Assembly: GCA_964352735.1 (NCBI GenBank)
Contig: CAYGTC010000023.1
Span: forward strand, 1 to 59,134
Origin: NORP309 sp964352735
GTDB taxonomy: Bacteria; Pseudomonadota; Gammaproteobacteria; Xanthomonadales; Marinicellaceae
Reading direction: 5' to 3'
DNA length: 59,134 nt
The position numbers and the translations under genes are program-made. The stretch's first letter is position 1. The number at the start of each line of letters is the position of its first letter. Positions 26,484-39,635 of the stretch are shown in pieces. The notes beneath the pieces are model-generated. The model ran no database searches. It saw only the letters and a list, made by a program, of their open reading frames with translations, and was not told the origin of the DNA.

Positions 26484-29450
26484 AATGGCGGCGGTGCTGT
26501 CGTTGCTGGTGATGCGATTTTGTCAATCACCAGCAATACTGACGATACGCTGGGCTTTCCATTACTGGATATTCCACCAGGTGCTACCTTAACCGTTGTC
26601 TATAATGCTGTCCTTGCCAACGATGTTGTGGCAGGCAGTATACACAACAATAATGTTACCGCCAATTATGATTCATTAATCGCTGGTGGTGGACGAAACA
26701 ATGCTGGCAGTAATGATGACGATGACGGTAACTTAGATAACTACGGTGAAAGTGATTCAGCTCCTCTAACCATTGATTCCAGCATTGCCATTCAAAAATC
26801 CCTCAATGCATCTCATGTCAATAATGATTTTACTATTGGTGATCTGATCACCTTTGATTTACGTATCGATATAATTGAAGGCACCACCAGGAATGTCATC
26901 ATCACCGATGCCTTACCAAGCGGCTTGGATTTCGAAGGGCCGGCTCGTATTGTTGCTGGTGGTCATATCAGTTATGCCGGCAGCGGTGTGGTGGTTGAAG
27001 CACCCAGTGGAACGCTGACCATTGATATGGGCAATGTCACCAATAGTCCAGATGGCAATACAAACAATGATTTCTTCATTGTTGAGATCGATGCCAGAGT
27101 CGTAAATATTAGCGGCAATATCAGTGGAGCTATGTGGACCAATTCTGCCAGCTTAACCACCAATGTCGGACCAGCTGGCCCCGATACACAAATTATTGAC
27201 ATTGTTGAGCCTAATTTAATGATCAATAAAACAGTGAATACAGCCTCACCCTCCTTGGGTGATTTCGTCACATTTACGATTACTGTCAGTCACTCTTCAA
27301 GTAGCTCTGATGCCTATGATGTTGTGCTTACAGATATGATACCCAACGGTTTAACCTATGTGCTGGGTTCTCATACTGGTGATGGAAGCGTCAGTGAGAT
27401 TGATCCAAATATCCCTGTATTTAATTTGGGTACGATTACTCAAGTTGATGGAAGCAAATCCTTCACCTTCCGTTGCCAGGTCGATCTCGATGCCACTGTT
27501 GGCACAGCGATTACCAATACCATCAATGCAGTTTATGACAATCAATCTGGAACACCCAGTCTAGAGCGGGAATATACGGCTTCAGGCTCTGAAGATGTTA
27601 CACCAGTAACCTCTGCAGAAATTGATGTGGTCAAAACCGTTGACATCGTCGTCGATGGCGGCAATATTGGTATTGCCTATACTGGTGATACTTTGGAATA
27701 TACCATTGTATTAACCAATGGTCCCACAGCGGTCACCAATGTCGTTTTTGACGACCTTATTCCAAACAATACCACCTATGTTGCATCATCTCTTGCTACT
27801 GCGCCCAATGGAACGGTCATTGATGCAAGCGCCCCCAATTTACAAGTCACACTCGCAAACATGAGCCCATTCGCCGTGGAAACCATCACATTTCGTGTGA
27901 CCATCAATGGGGGGACGCCATTTGGCGCAGTCATTTCTAATCAAGCATTTGTAGATTCTAATGAATCGGTTCCTGAGCCCAGTGATGATGATGGCATTGA
28001 CAGCAATGGCGATCAATCCACAGATATTACCGTGGGTGGCCCCAGCTCAATCAACAATGGTCTTTACGTACAGAAACTCGTTGATTGGATCAGCGATACC
28101 GATGCCTCTGATGATATCACCGCAGGCGACACCGTGCACTATACACTGATCATTGAGAATCAAGGCAACGAGGCACTGACCGGTGTCAACATAACCGACA
28201 CATTACCAGCAGGGCTTACTTTTGTAGGGGCTTCTGAAGTAATAACAGGTGCTGGCAATAATATCACCGTGATTGGTGATGCCCTGAGCATCAACATTCC
28301 AATGCTGAACATTGGTAACTCTCAAAGTGCAAGCTTTGAGGTCACTGTTGACGCATTTGCACCCATGAGTAATATTTATGTGAATCAAGCCGTTATCGAC
28401 TCAGATCAGACAAACCCAAGTACATCTGATAATAATGGTGATGCCAGCGATGGCAATCAACCCACCCGTTTTGTGGCCGTCAATGGCATGGCAGGAGCTG
28501 CTGATATTGATGTGGAAAAACGGTGGTCGCATGCACTTGATTTGGATGGTGATGGTCTGGTAGATCCCGGTGAAACCATCGCATATACAATTACTGTTCT
28601 CAATACTGGCTCTGCCATGGCAACAGATGTTCGTTTAAGTGACACTATTCCAGCCAATACTACCTTGGTCAATGGTTCTGTGAGTACCTCAGCTGGAGTG
28701 GTGGTCACCGAAGACCCCGTAAATATTAATGTTGGCAACCTCAATCCCGGAGGCCTTGTCACCATTCAATTCTCCGTCACCATTGATGGCGGAACCCCCG
28801 ATGGGTCGATTGTCCCTAACCAAGCCACGGTAGTTGGCAATGGTGGCATCAATGAACCCAGTGATGACAATGGCGACGACAGCGATGGCAAAAACCCAAC
28901 GTTAACAACCATTGATACAGGAGGTGGTAGCGGCAGTCCTACGGGCCTCTCAAAATTGTTGCACGCCAGTTCTGAAGCAGACAGTCCAGGCAATAATGTC
29001 TTTATTGGTGAAGTGCTCACTTTCAGAATCACTTTTGCTACACCTGCAGGTTTGCTTTCTGAAGTCATACTGGGTGATACATTACCCTCAGGTTTGAGTT
29101 ATATCCCTGGAACGGGCCGTTTGGCGCGTAACTTTGATACTGGCCTCACCAGTTCAGAGAATCCTGGTTCCGTCAATTCAACCGCCTCAGGTACCTTTGT
29201 TGATCTTACCGATGGCACTGAGTTGGTCGTTAATGGACAAGCGGTCAGTTTGTTCTTGGGTAATTTGATCAACTCTGATAACGACTTTAGTAATGAAACT
29301 TTTGTGCTAGAAATTCAAGCGGTTGTCGATAACGCTGCCGGTAATAACGCCGGAGTTAATCTTGTCAATGAAGGTACCTTAGCCTATCAAAATAGTTTGG
29401 GGCAGACTCAAAACCTCACGCCCATCACAACCTCTGCCACTGTGATCTAA
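26484..29450 (+). pseudogene. Second segment of the giant gene, between two in-frame TAA codons
   Basis: About 988 codons in the same frame as the rest, containing super-repeat unit A: DUF11 domains with calcium-loop-like motifs such as DLDGDGLVDPGE. A nominal TTG at 26520 has no ribosome-binding site, so independent translation is unlikely. It ends at TAA 29448-29450, in the context V-I-stop-P-A-L where the paralogous unit reads V-E-P. Confidence 0.75.
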
Positions 29451-32400
29451 CCGGCCTTAAGCATTGCTATTTCGGCAGCCCCAGCTTCAATTTTGGGTGT
29501 GGGTGGAACCGTGGTTTACACTGTCTCACTCAGCAATCCCAGTGGCGGATTTAATGCCAATGCCTATGATGTCAATATCTCTGATGCGCTGCCAGCAACA
29601 TGGACAGGGCTGACCATTGATAGCATTACGCCAACTGGGGGTGTGAGTGGAGTTACGGATAATTCTGCAGGTACTGTTGTTGACATAGATGTGGCAAGCT
29701 TCCCTGCAGGTGGTAGCCTAACTGTAGTCTATTCAGCCAGTGCTGCAGGGCCAATTGCTGATGGCGTCATTACCAATACAGTCAGTGCGATTTGGACCAG
29801 TTTACCAGGCACTCAGGGAACAGGCAGTGCAACACCAGGAAATTCTGGTGACATCGATGGCGAACGCAATAGCAGCAGTGGTACCAACGATTTGACCGCC
29901 AACGACACTGTTGATGTCACTGTTGGGTCATTGAACCTAACCAAAAGTATACTGAACCCTCAGACCCGCTATGCCATTGGTGATGTGGTCAATTATCAAC
30001 TTGAAATTTCTATTCCCGCCTCATTGGTGACCAGCAACACTGTGCTTGCTGATATTTTGGATCAAGGTCTGACCTATCAGACAGGCAGCCTCAATCGTGT
30101 CTATGATGCAGGCTTAAGTTCCAGCCTCAATCCAACCGAGTTTGTTCGCAGTGATAATGCGCCAAGTGCAGGCAATGAAACCCTCACCCTCAATTTGGGT
30201 ACCCTGACCAATACCAATGGCACAACAGCAATGGTTAGATTTACTTACAATGCCTTGGTCGATAACATCTTTGAGAATCAGGATGGAGCTATGCTGGTCA
30301 ATAATGTCAGTCTGGATGTAGACAATCCGGCAGGAGGAGGCGTTGAACAGTTCACCGACAACACCTCGGTTATCTTGGGAGAACCTGTTCTGTCCCTGGT
30401 TAAAACCATCACCAGCTCTACTGCCAATCTGGCTGCTGGAAGTATGGTGACCTATCGCCTCTAAGTCGCCAACACAGGCACCACCACTGCTTATGAAACC
30501 ATCATCTCAGATTTTTTACCCAGCGGTCTTGAAAATATTACTGGATTGACCGTCATCTCAACCAATGGAGGCGCTCAGGCCCCCACCTTCATCAATAATG
30601 GATCGGATTGGACCAGCAGTGGTTTTGATGTGCCAGTAGGCGCAACGGTTCTTATCGAGTTCACCGCACAATTATCCAATACCGTCATTCCCAGTCAAGC
30701 CATACAAAATACCGCATCGCTGAGCTATGACTCTCGTGATGGTTTAGATGCGAATCAAAGAGATGGCAGCGGTGGCATCAATGATTACACTGCAACTGCC
30801 AACTCACCAACCTTCACAGTCAGTGATGCGGTCCAACTTGATAAAGTGTTCTACAGCGATGCTGCAGATACCACCTATACACTGGGCGAAACCGTGACAT
30901 GGCGCTTAACCCTCAGTTTTATAGAAGGCTCGATCGATGATGTGGTGGTGACCGATACATTACCAACTGGTGTCCGTTTCACCACTGCCACTGTGGGTGT
31001 GGGCAATATGAATATCACCCATGGATTTATGGCTGAAACGCAAATAGGACAAATGCTGACCTTTGATTTCGGTGACATTTTCAATCCTGGCAATGGCGTG
31101 GATAGTGATGACTTTATCACCATTGATATCTCGGCCATTGTTGAGAATGAAGTTGGCAACATTGATGGTACCCTATTGGGCAACAATGCTAATGTCACTT
31201 TTACAGGCCCCAGTGGCAGTACGACCATTGATTATGATTTTGATAACGTAACACCTGGCATACAACCCCTTAATCTCACGGTGGTTGAACCAGATTTGAC
31301 CATCACCAAGAGCGCAGATGTTACAAGTTTGCCACCTGGAGACAGAGCCACTTTTAGTCTGCTGTTGGATCACACAGTCAATTCAAGTAGTGACGCCTAT
31401 GAATTGGTTGTGGTTGATACCTTGCCGATCGGGCTGAGTTATGTGCCGGGTTCTGCTTCAGTAACTCCAGTCATTAATGGTCAGCAGCTTACATTTAATA
31501 TCTCTGCTCTGACCTTGGCCAATGATCAAACAACCATCTCATATGGGGTCCAAGTTGATGCTGATGTGGCCTTGGGTGATCCGCTCACCAACTCGGCAAA
31601 CTTCAGCTACAGCTCTCAACCTGGGATAAATGCAGACGAACGTTCTTATAATGACAGTGATACTGAAACCATCACACCAGGCACATCAACCTTTATCGAG
31701 GCAAATAAAACAGTCAGTATCTTCATCGATGGTGGCACCTCAGATCAGGTGGATGCAGGTGATACCTTGCTTTATAACATCACCCTTGAGAATTTGGGCA
31801 ACGATGCCACTGATGTAATTTTCAGCGATTTTATTCCCGCGAATACGACCTATGTTTCTGGCTCTTTAACGACAGATTTGGGCACCATAGACGACTCTGG
31901 AGACCCTTTGATCGTCAATATTGCAGCCCTGATCGGCGCAGCCACAGCCAATATCAGCTGTAGGATAACCGTCGATGCTGGAACGGCACCAGGAACCGTG
32001 ATCACTAATCAGGGAGTAGTTGATTCCAATGAAACCGTAGCAGAACCCACCGATAGCGATGGTGTCGATAGCAATGGCGATCAGCCCACCGACATAATAA
32101 TAGGAGGATTGCCTTCTCTTGCCAATCCGCTCTACGTCGAAAAAACCGTGTCATGGCTTAATGATTTAGATGCCAGTCTGGATATTACGCCTGGTGACAG
32201 TATGCGATACACCTTGATTTTCAGAAACACCGGAGCAACCACCCTCAATAATGTCACGTTAACTGATACGATACACTCTGGATTAAGCTTTATTAATGGT
32301 TCCGAAACCATCACTGGTGGCTTCAATATTGCCGTGATTGGTGCCAATGTATCCGTAGATATTTCTAATATTGCGCCGGGTTCTGTGGTTATTGCCAGTA

Positions 32401-35400
32401 TTGATATCACCATTGATGGCCCACCCTTGTTTGACAGTGACGCCTCTCCGGTGATTGAGGTCTTCACCAATCAGGCACAAGCGAATTCTGATGAAACCGA
32501 CCCAGTGCTCAGCGATGGCAATGGTGATAGAACTGATGGTAACCAAGCCACCCGTTTCACTGCCGTTGATGGTATTGCAGGAGCGCCCAATTTAGATCTG
32601 GAAAAACGTTGGTCCTTGAGTTCTGATCTTGATGGCGATGGTTTGGTTGACCCAAACGACGCCATTGAATATCGCATGACTGTCATAAATTCAGGCTCTG
32701 CTGTTGCTGAAAATGTTCTTTTAAACGACAGTATTCCAGCCAATACCAGCTTAGTTCCTGGTTCTGTAACAGCATCTCAAGGCATTGTGGTTTCACAGGA
32801 CCCTGTTAGCGTAAACCTGTTTGATATTGAGCCGGGAAGCGTAGTGATCATCAGCTTCCTTGTCAGTATCGATGCAGGAACAGCGGATGGCACCATCATT
32901 GCCAATCAGGCCATGATCAGTGGAGGCAATTTCTCCGATGCTTTTTCAGATGATAACGGTAACGACAGCGATGGACTCAACCCAAGCTTAACGCCAGTGG
33001 ATAAAGGCAGTGGCACAGGATCACCAACAAGCTTAACCAAAACCATCATCGGAAGTAGCGAAGCACACACCTCTTTCTCAAATCTCACCATTGGCGAATT
33101 GGTCACTTTTCAGGTAGAAATTGCTTTGCCAGTTGGCACGGTGCAACAGATGGAAATGATCGATGTTCTACCTACTGGGCTGAGCTACCTGGCTGGCTCA
33201 GCAACATTGGCACGTGTTTTTGATACGGGTCTGGTGGCATCATCAGATCCATCAGGCATTAATGCTGTGCCCAGCGGTTCCCCAGTCAACTTGGTTGATG
33301 GCAGTAGCATCGTCATTACAGGCCAAGATATTGATCTCTTTTTGGGTGATGTGATCAACTCCGACAATGATAACTCCACTGAACTCTATCGTTTGCGTTA
33401 TCAAGCCATTGTTGAGAACAGTGCTGGCAACAATGCTGGAACCACATTGAGTAATTCGGCCACGGTGAGTTATCTAGATGCCCTTTCACAGCGCCGCAGT
33501 CTTACGCCAGTGACGACAACAGTTAATCTGGTTGAACCCAATTTGCTGATCACTAAATCTGCCCAACCTACAGCCTTCCTTCCCGTTGGTGGAGATGTCT
33601 CTTTCACCTTCACAGTCACCAACACATCAAATGGCAATACGAGCGATGCTTTCGACGTCCAAATTACCGATGACCTGCCATCAGAGTGGACAAGTTTTGT
33701 GGTCGATAGTATCACACCAAGTGGTGGTGTTTCAGGCATTACCGATAACAGTGCAGGAACGATTGTTGATATCAATGTGGCAAGTTTCCCTGTCGATGGT
33801 CAATTGATTATTGTCATTACAGCCAGTGCACCAGGGCCTTTAACGCCGGCCACGGTCATCACCAATACAGCGACAGCCACTTGGACCAGTTTACCAGGGC
33901 CCCAAGGCACTGGAGGATTAACACCTGGAAATTCAGGAGATATCAATGGTGAGCGCAACAGCGGCAGCGCTAGCAACAATAACAACGATTATAGTGATAG
34001 CGACTCAGCCAGTGTTATTGTCGACTCACTGAACTTCAACAAAACCCTACTCAATGCTCAGACCCGTTACGCCATTGGTGATCAAGTAGAATACCAATTG
34101 CAAATTGGACTGCCTTCAACACTAGCTGTGACATCGGTTAGGCTGGAGGATATCCTGCCAGAAGGTTTAACTTTAGTGGAAGGAACCCTCAACATTGATT
34201 TGCCTGTAGGTGTTATCGCAGGGGCCATTCCTATAGATTTTGATCGCATGGACAATTCACCTGGAATCGGACAAGAAACCCTTGCTCTCAATCTGGACTC
34301 ACTGACCAATAACAATCCAGTTTCACAAACATTAACAATGACATACAATGCCTTGGTTGATAACCTCATCATTAACCAAGAAAACCAGAGTCACACCAAT
34401 CAAGCCTCACTCGAGTTTGACGATCCAGGTGGTGGTGCAACGGTAACGCTCAGTGACAACTCAGTCATGACTGTCGGCGAACCCGTATTGACTTTAACTC
34501 AATCTATCATCAGCCCGAGTACTGGTCTGGATGCTGGCGATGCCATTGTTTATGAATTAACCATTGGAAATACCGGGATGTTGACCGCTTATGATGTGAT
34601 GTTGAGCAACGTTTTGCCCACTGGGCTGGAAAATGTAACGGCAATAACCGTAAGCGCAACTACTGGTGGCGCCGAAATACCATCCTTCACTAACAATAAC
34701 AGCGATTGGACATCTAACCCCTTTGATGTGCCAGTTGGTGCATTGGTCACCATTACATTTATGACAGAACTCACCGATCAAGTGGTTCCTGGTTTGACCA
34801 TTCAGAATTCGGTCAATGCGGTATTCTCTAGTCTTGATGGAATCGACAGCAATGAAAGAGATGGTTCAGATGGCGCTGGTGGTGTACTCAATGATTACGC
34901 CTTAATTGCCAATTCGCCCACCATCACCGTAGATAACCCTGTGCAATTGGACAAAACCTTTCACAGTGATCCTGCTAATAGCACCTACACCATTGGGGAA
35001 ACGGTGAATTGGCGATTAACCATAGACTTATTGGAAGGCACTCTGGATGATCTTTTAGTGATCGATGATTTGCCCGATAATGTCCGATTCTTATCATCCT
35101 TTGTTGGCAGTGGAAACCTAGGCATCAGCCATGATTTTACGGACCCTACCCAAATAGGCCAGACCCTCAGTTTTGATTTTGGAACAGTGATTAACCCCGC
35201 TGATGGCAACCCCTCAAACGATTTCCTAACCATAGATATTTTCGCCATTATTGAAGATGTGAGTCCAGCCAATGTTGCTGGTCAAATGTTGGGTAACAAT
35301 GCTGCATTAACTTTCACACCTTTTGGGGGTGGCAGTATATTGATCGATTTTGATGCGGATAACAGTACGCCAGGCATTCAACCCTTGAATCTCACCATTG

Positions 35401-37120
35401 TTGAACCGGTTGTGTCCATTACAAAAAGTGCTGATCGTACTGAACTGCCTCCAGGTGATGTAGTGACTTTTACCATCCTTCTTGATCACGAGGTCAGCAG
35501 CAGTACCGATGCCTTTGATCTGGAAATTGTGGATACCTTGCCTCCAGGATTAACCTTTGTTAATGCCGTTGGATCTCCAACACCAGTAGTTGATGGCCAA
35601 GTTCTAACATTTAACTTATCAACGCTGACCCTCTTAGATGATCAAATCAACATCACTTATACAGCGATGGTTGACCCTGATGTAGCTATTGGAGAAGGAC
35701 TCATAAATAATGCAGTATTGACTTATAGCAGCCAACCTGGCATGAATGTGGATGAAAGAACCTACAATGGCAACGATTCCGAAACAGTTATTCCCGGAGA
35801 ACAAACCCGTATCGGAGCGACGAAATCTGTACTGCTGAGTAACGATGAGGGCAATCCAGGCGTCATTGATCCGGGTGATGTGCTGACCTACACCATCACT
35901 CTGGAAAATTTAGGCAGCGATGCACAGAATGTAATTTTCAGCGATACCTTACCACCCGAGACCACCTATGTGCCCAACAGCCTCAACACCAGTTTGGGCA
36001 ACATTGATGACAGTGGCGCTCCTGATTTGCAGGTGGCCATAGACGATTTGACTTCAGATATCATCGTGACCATTAGTTTTAGCGTTACAGTCAATAAAGG
36101 CACAATTGATGGAACCGTTATTAGCAACCAAGGTACTGTCGACTCTGATCAAACACTACCTGAACCTACCGATAGTGATGGTTTTAATGGCAATGGCGAT
36201 CAGCCTACTGAAATTACAGTTGGAGGACAAGCCAACATGATGAGTCAATTATATGTAGAAAAATTGGTGAGTATAATTAGCGATGAGGATGTCAGCAGCG
36301 ATATCACCTCTGGAGATATTTTGGCCTATACTTTTGTCATTCAAAACTTGGGTGGCTCTGACTTAAGCGGTGTCACACTGACTGACACTATTCCCTCCGG
36401 TTTAACCGCAGTTGTTGGTTCGGAATCGGTTTCAGGACCAGGAGCAATAATAGAGGTGGATGGGACCAATGTATCGGTGTCCATACCAACTATCAATGCA
36501 GCAGGCACAGAGACCGCAAGCTTCCAATTCACCATTGATGACCCATTGTTCGATAGCGATGGCATAGCAAGCAGTGAAACTTTCAATAACCAAGCCATGG
36601 CTGACAGCGATCAAACTGAACCGGTGGCCAGTGACGGTAATGGTTATCAGGCCGATGGCAATCAACCAACCAGTTTTATGGCAGTTGCAGGCATAGCTGG
36701 ATCACCGCGATTGGATGTAGAAAAATGTTGGGCTCTTTCTGGTGATATGGATGGTGATACCTTTGTAGATCCTGGTGATCAATTAACCTATACCATCATT
36801 TTAAGAAATACCGGTTCTGCTTTTGCCAATAACGTGATGCTTAATGATGCGGTGCCAAATCTGACGACGATTGTGGCAGAAAGTGTGCTTACGTCACAAG
36901 GCATTGTCATCAGCGAAGCCCCTGTTTCTGTGAATATTTCGGATATGGATCCAGGAGATATAGCCACAGTTACATTCTCTGTGATTATAGATGTCAATGC
37001 ATCCAATGGTGACATCATCATGAATCAAGCCGTAGCCAGTGGTGATAATTTCAACAACGAGATCAGTGATGATAATGGCGATGACAACGATGGTCAAAAT
37101 CCAAACCTCACACAAATCGT
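26784..37120 (+). repeat. About 4.1-kb super-repeat: units A, B and half of C
   Basis: Landmarks recur at constant spacing: the V/I-Q-x-x-K opening at 26784, 30831 and 34941; the DxDxSxDIT motif at about 28087, 32155 and 36273; EKRW/EKCW at 28516, 32602 and 36720; TRYAIGD at about 29970 and 34067. The segment before 26784 corresponds to the end of a unit, and unit C stops half way, so the array is circularly permuted relative to the protein ends. Confidence 0.8.
29451..30464 (+). pseudogene. Third segment of the giant gene, between two in-frame TAA codons
   Basis: About 337 codons, including TRYAIGD and SLPGTQGTG motifs that recur in unit B at 33.9-34.1 kb. It ends at TAA 30462-30464 within MVTYRL-stop-VANTG; the equivalent in unit B is IVYELTIGNTG. 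Confidence 0.75.
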
Positions 37121-37592
37121 TGATACCTTGGTGGATTTGGTGCTGAATAAAACGGTCAATGAAGTCAATGTCTTCAACAATGACACCGTGATTTATCGCC
37201 TAAACGTGACTAATCTGGGACCCAATACGGCGACTCAAGTCCGAGTCAATGATGTACTGACTGAAGATATGCTTTACTTGAGTTCTTCAGCTGATGTGGG
37301 CAATTACGATCCCGTCACCGGTATTTGGTCAGTTGGAGACTTAACTGTCTTAGCCGAATCCAATTTAGCCATTGAAGTGAGGGTGACCAGGCAAAACAAT
37401 GGCCAAATCATCAACACCGCAACGGCCTCATCATTAGAGCCAGATGCCAATTTGTCAGACAACACAGACAGTGTTGTATTGAATATCGTAGAACTCATAC
37501 CATCCTTGGGACGCTGGGGATTACTGACTTTGATGGTATCCTTAATATTTATAGTGTTTAGAAATAACCGAAAGAAGAGTATAAGAGCATAA
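30465..37592 (+). pseudogene. 3' segment of the giant gene, 7.1 kb open, with IPTL-CTERM end
   Basis: An uninterrupted frame of about 2375 codons with super-repeat units B and C and the C-terminal anchor (IPSLGRWGLLTLMVSLIF, then NNRKKSIRA). If only this part is annotated, it would lack any signal peptide and proper start (the first start-like codon is TTG 30546), so it is best regarded as the tail of the broken gene. Confidence 0.78.
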
Positions 37593-38174
37593 ATCAGTAA
37601 TCAGCGCCTTCACTAGTTGAAAAATTCTATTAGAGCTTTCGATTGATGAAGGTGTTCGCTAAGATTAAAAATTAGATAAGCCACTGAATTATTCGAGCTT
37701 AAAGTGATAGTTGAAACTTGAGTAATGGCCTTTTATGGTCGCCCCCCTTACCAGTTCAAACCCAGTTCAAACCCAGTTCGACTTACTTTTTCTTCATCAT
37801 CTCATCGTACTTCATTGTTGGGTTTATTTAATAGCTGATGGATTATATGATTGATCTTTTGCCAAATCCACCCAGACAATTCTTGCCATTTTGTAAGCCA
37901 TAACAACAGTGGCTTTATGTATGCCATGTTTATTGCTCAATTTATTTGTAAATATTTTTAGTGGTTCTTATTTATTGTTACAAATTTCCAAAAGTCTTTG
38001 GTATTGGGGATAACAATAAGACAGTTGTTCAATTTGGACTTCTGTTTTTTTATTTTTCACTTATAAAAATGCATTCTTCAAGCAATTCATTGAGAGCTTC
38101 ACCCAATAGAAAACCTGTTTTATTGGAGGCATCTTCGATGATTAATGACAATTTTTTAGGCAGTAATTTAATAG
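37593..38174. other. Intergenic region with an IS110 remnant
   Basis: It contains the IS110-type fragment described separately and a short direct repeat (three CCCAGTTC units within 37750-37785). A plus-strand 78-codon ORF from 37961 has no supporting features. No clear terminator follows the giant gene. Confidence 0.45.
37824..37965 (-). pseudogene. C-terminal remnant of an IS110-family transposase
   Basis: The minus strand reads NKHGIHKATVVMAYKMARIV followed by WVDLAKDQSYNP and a stop at 37824-37826. The pattern ...AVVALANKxARIxWALLxxxxxYxP is the usual C-terminus of IS110 DEDD transposases. Only about 45 codons are recognisable, and the catalytic domains are absent. Confidence 0.5.
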
Positions 38175-39635
38175 CTAATTTACAGTGCGAGTACTGAAAT
38201 GCATATCATCCTCTGTTTTATTGCTTAATCTGTATTCAGAACATGAAAGTTCTATGTTGTGATCAGTATTGACCCAAGCGGTTGCTGCAGCCCGATGAAA
38301 ACACCTTTTCCAATCTTGCTTTTCTTCGAAAACAGCCAATATGTCTAATTCTGGGCCTGTATTACTATTCCAAACCACTTGAGATAAACGCCAAAATCCC
38401 GCATGTTTTTCTTGTCTAATGGCCCATGGTTTTGTGTTCGAAGTATGAATGACATAAATGTCACCGCTGCCACATTCAGCAACGACAGATAAATTTTCTG
38501 AATATTGATATTTGGCCTGTTTTGCATTGTCGCCAAAGCTGTCTTGCGTCCAACGGCCAAGGTGTTGAACAGTCATGTCAAGATTATTGTTATTGTTAAT
38601 GTCTTGGCCAAATTCTTTTAGTGTATTATCAGCATTAAGTTTTCCTTCAACATAAAAGAAATCAGTTTTTTTAGCTGGGTTCTCTGGACTAAAAGTGTCA
38701 AATTCAAAATCTATATCGGTATCAATTGTTGGCCCACCTGGATGAGTGGCTATTAATAAATAACCACCGCTGGCGAGCTTGACCATCCCCAATCCGCCAC
38801 CAGCACTAAAAGAATGTGTTTTGTTGCCAATTTGCCAATTGTTAATCAGTAAACTGGTCTTACTTGTAACTCTGGAGGCAAAAGCGTTTATGACACGAAG
38901 ATCTTTATGATCAAAATCATTGTCTTTGGGGTCAGCAAAAATAACATACTTTCCCAGTAATGACATGCCAGAAGGGTGATCATCCCAAGCATGATGCAAG
39001 GTTTCTAATTGCAAGCGTTTGTTGACCACATCATAATCAATGAAAAAAATAGAACCTTTGCCATTATCACTGTATGTACCGGCATATGATGTTGATCCGA
39101 TTTTTGTAAAGCCTTGGATATGTTTCGATAATCCACGAATGATTTCTGGACTGAACTCATCTTTTGGCGTACTGTTTGAAGGGGGGTATTTTCTGTCTTG
39201 ATATAATTTCCAGAAACCATTTGAAACCACAGCTTTATCTGAAAACAAATCATTGAATTGTTTTCTAACATTATTGGCACAAGTATTACAGTCATTTGAC
39301 CCTATAATTCCATCGTTGACACAACTGGTATCGGCCCATTGAGGAAAAGAGGGGTTGGCTACTGAAGAAGATCGTGCTTTCGCTGAAAAAGTAGCCCCTT
39401 CATTGATGGTCACATTAGTCATTCGGATCTCTCCTGATGAAGCCATACAATTAACCGTTTGTCCTGGATTAATTTGAGCATTATTTATGACTAAATCTCC
39501 ATTATTGGCGCACACAACGGCAGCAAGCACACCAGAAAGTTTAGCCGACTCCCCTGCACTAATAAAACCAGGCTTGCTGATGGTTATAATGATCAATAAT
39601 ATTACCAAAGCTTTATCAATGTATATTTTCATCAC
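38175..39635 (-). CDS. Secreted protein of unknown function, coupled to the tail-fibre-like gene
   Basis: A 486-residue protein with signal peptide (about 1-27). Residues 30-90 contain short hydrophobic/polar alternations (DLVINNAQINPGQTVNC, IRMTNVTINEGATF) typical of a small beta-helix or beta-sandwich. The remainder is rich in aromatic, glycine and aspartate residues with several conserved-looking cysteines (CVNDG, CNTCANN, CGSGD, CSEYR), suggesting a beta-propeller-like extracellular domain. I recognise no named family. Its ATG overlaps the stop of the upstream gene in an ATGA junction, so the two are translationally coupled. Confidence 0.7.
   Translation of the reverse strand: MMKIYIDKALVILLIIITISKPGFISAGESAKLSGVLAAVVCANNGDLVINNAQINPGQTVNCMASSGEIRMTNVTINEGATFSAKARSSSVANPSFPQWADTSCVNDGIIGSNDCNTCANNVRKQFNDLFSDKAVVSNGFWKLYQDRKYPPSNSTPKDEFSPEIIRGLSKHIQGFTKIGSTSYAGTYSDNGKGSIFFIDYDVVNKRLQLETLHHAWDDHPSGMSLLGKYVIFADPKDNDFDHKDLRVINAFASRVTSKTSLLINNWQIGNKTHSFSAGGGLGMVKLASGGYLLIATHPGGPTIDTDIDFEFDTFSPENPAKKTDFFYVEGKLNADNTLKEFGQDINNNNNLDMTVQHLGRWTQDSFGDNAKQAKYQYSENLSVVAECGSGDIYVIHTSNTKPWAIRQEKHAGFWRLSQVVWNSNTGPELDILAVFEEKQDWKRCFHRAAATAWVNTDHNIELSCSEYRLSNKTEDDMHFSTRTVN

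Larger units (their letters stand above)
25685..37592 (+). pseudogene. Giant DUF11-repeat surface protein with IPTL-CTERM tail, broken by a frameshift and three nonsense codons
   Basis: Read as one gene of about 3970 codons, it encodes a signal peptide (residues 1-39, IQA-QT), some 25 DUF11-like beta-sandwich domains (ITKSAD...GDxVTYTITxxN...DTLPxGLTYVxGS), and a C-terminal IPSLGRWG plus hydrophobic segment plus RNNRKK, the pattern of IPTLxxWG-CTERM sorting signals recognised by exosortase H-type enzymes. A one-base shift occurs between about 26030 and 26060. In-frame TAA codons stand at 26481, 29448 and 30462, where paralogous units have sense codons (for example E in V-E-P and Q or T after YRL/YEL). 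Frame and domain order are otherwise preserved. The last 7.1 kb is fully open. It is either a young pseudogene or affected by sequence errors. Confidence 0.8.

Noticed and set aside
37961..38197. 78-aa ORF upstream of the secreted-protein gene
   Set aside because: No ribosome-binding site or family resemblance, and it overlaps the end of a well-supported gene on the other strand.
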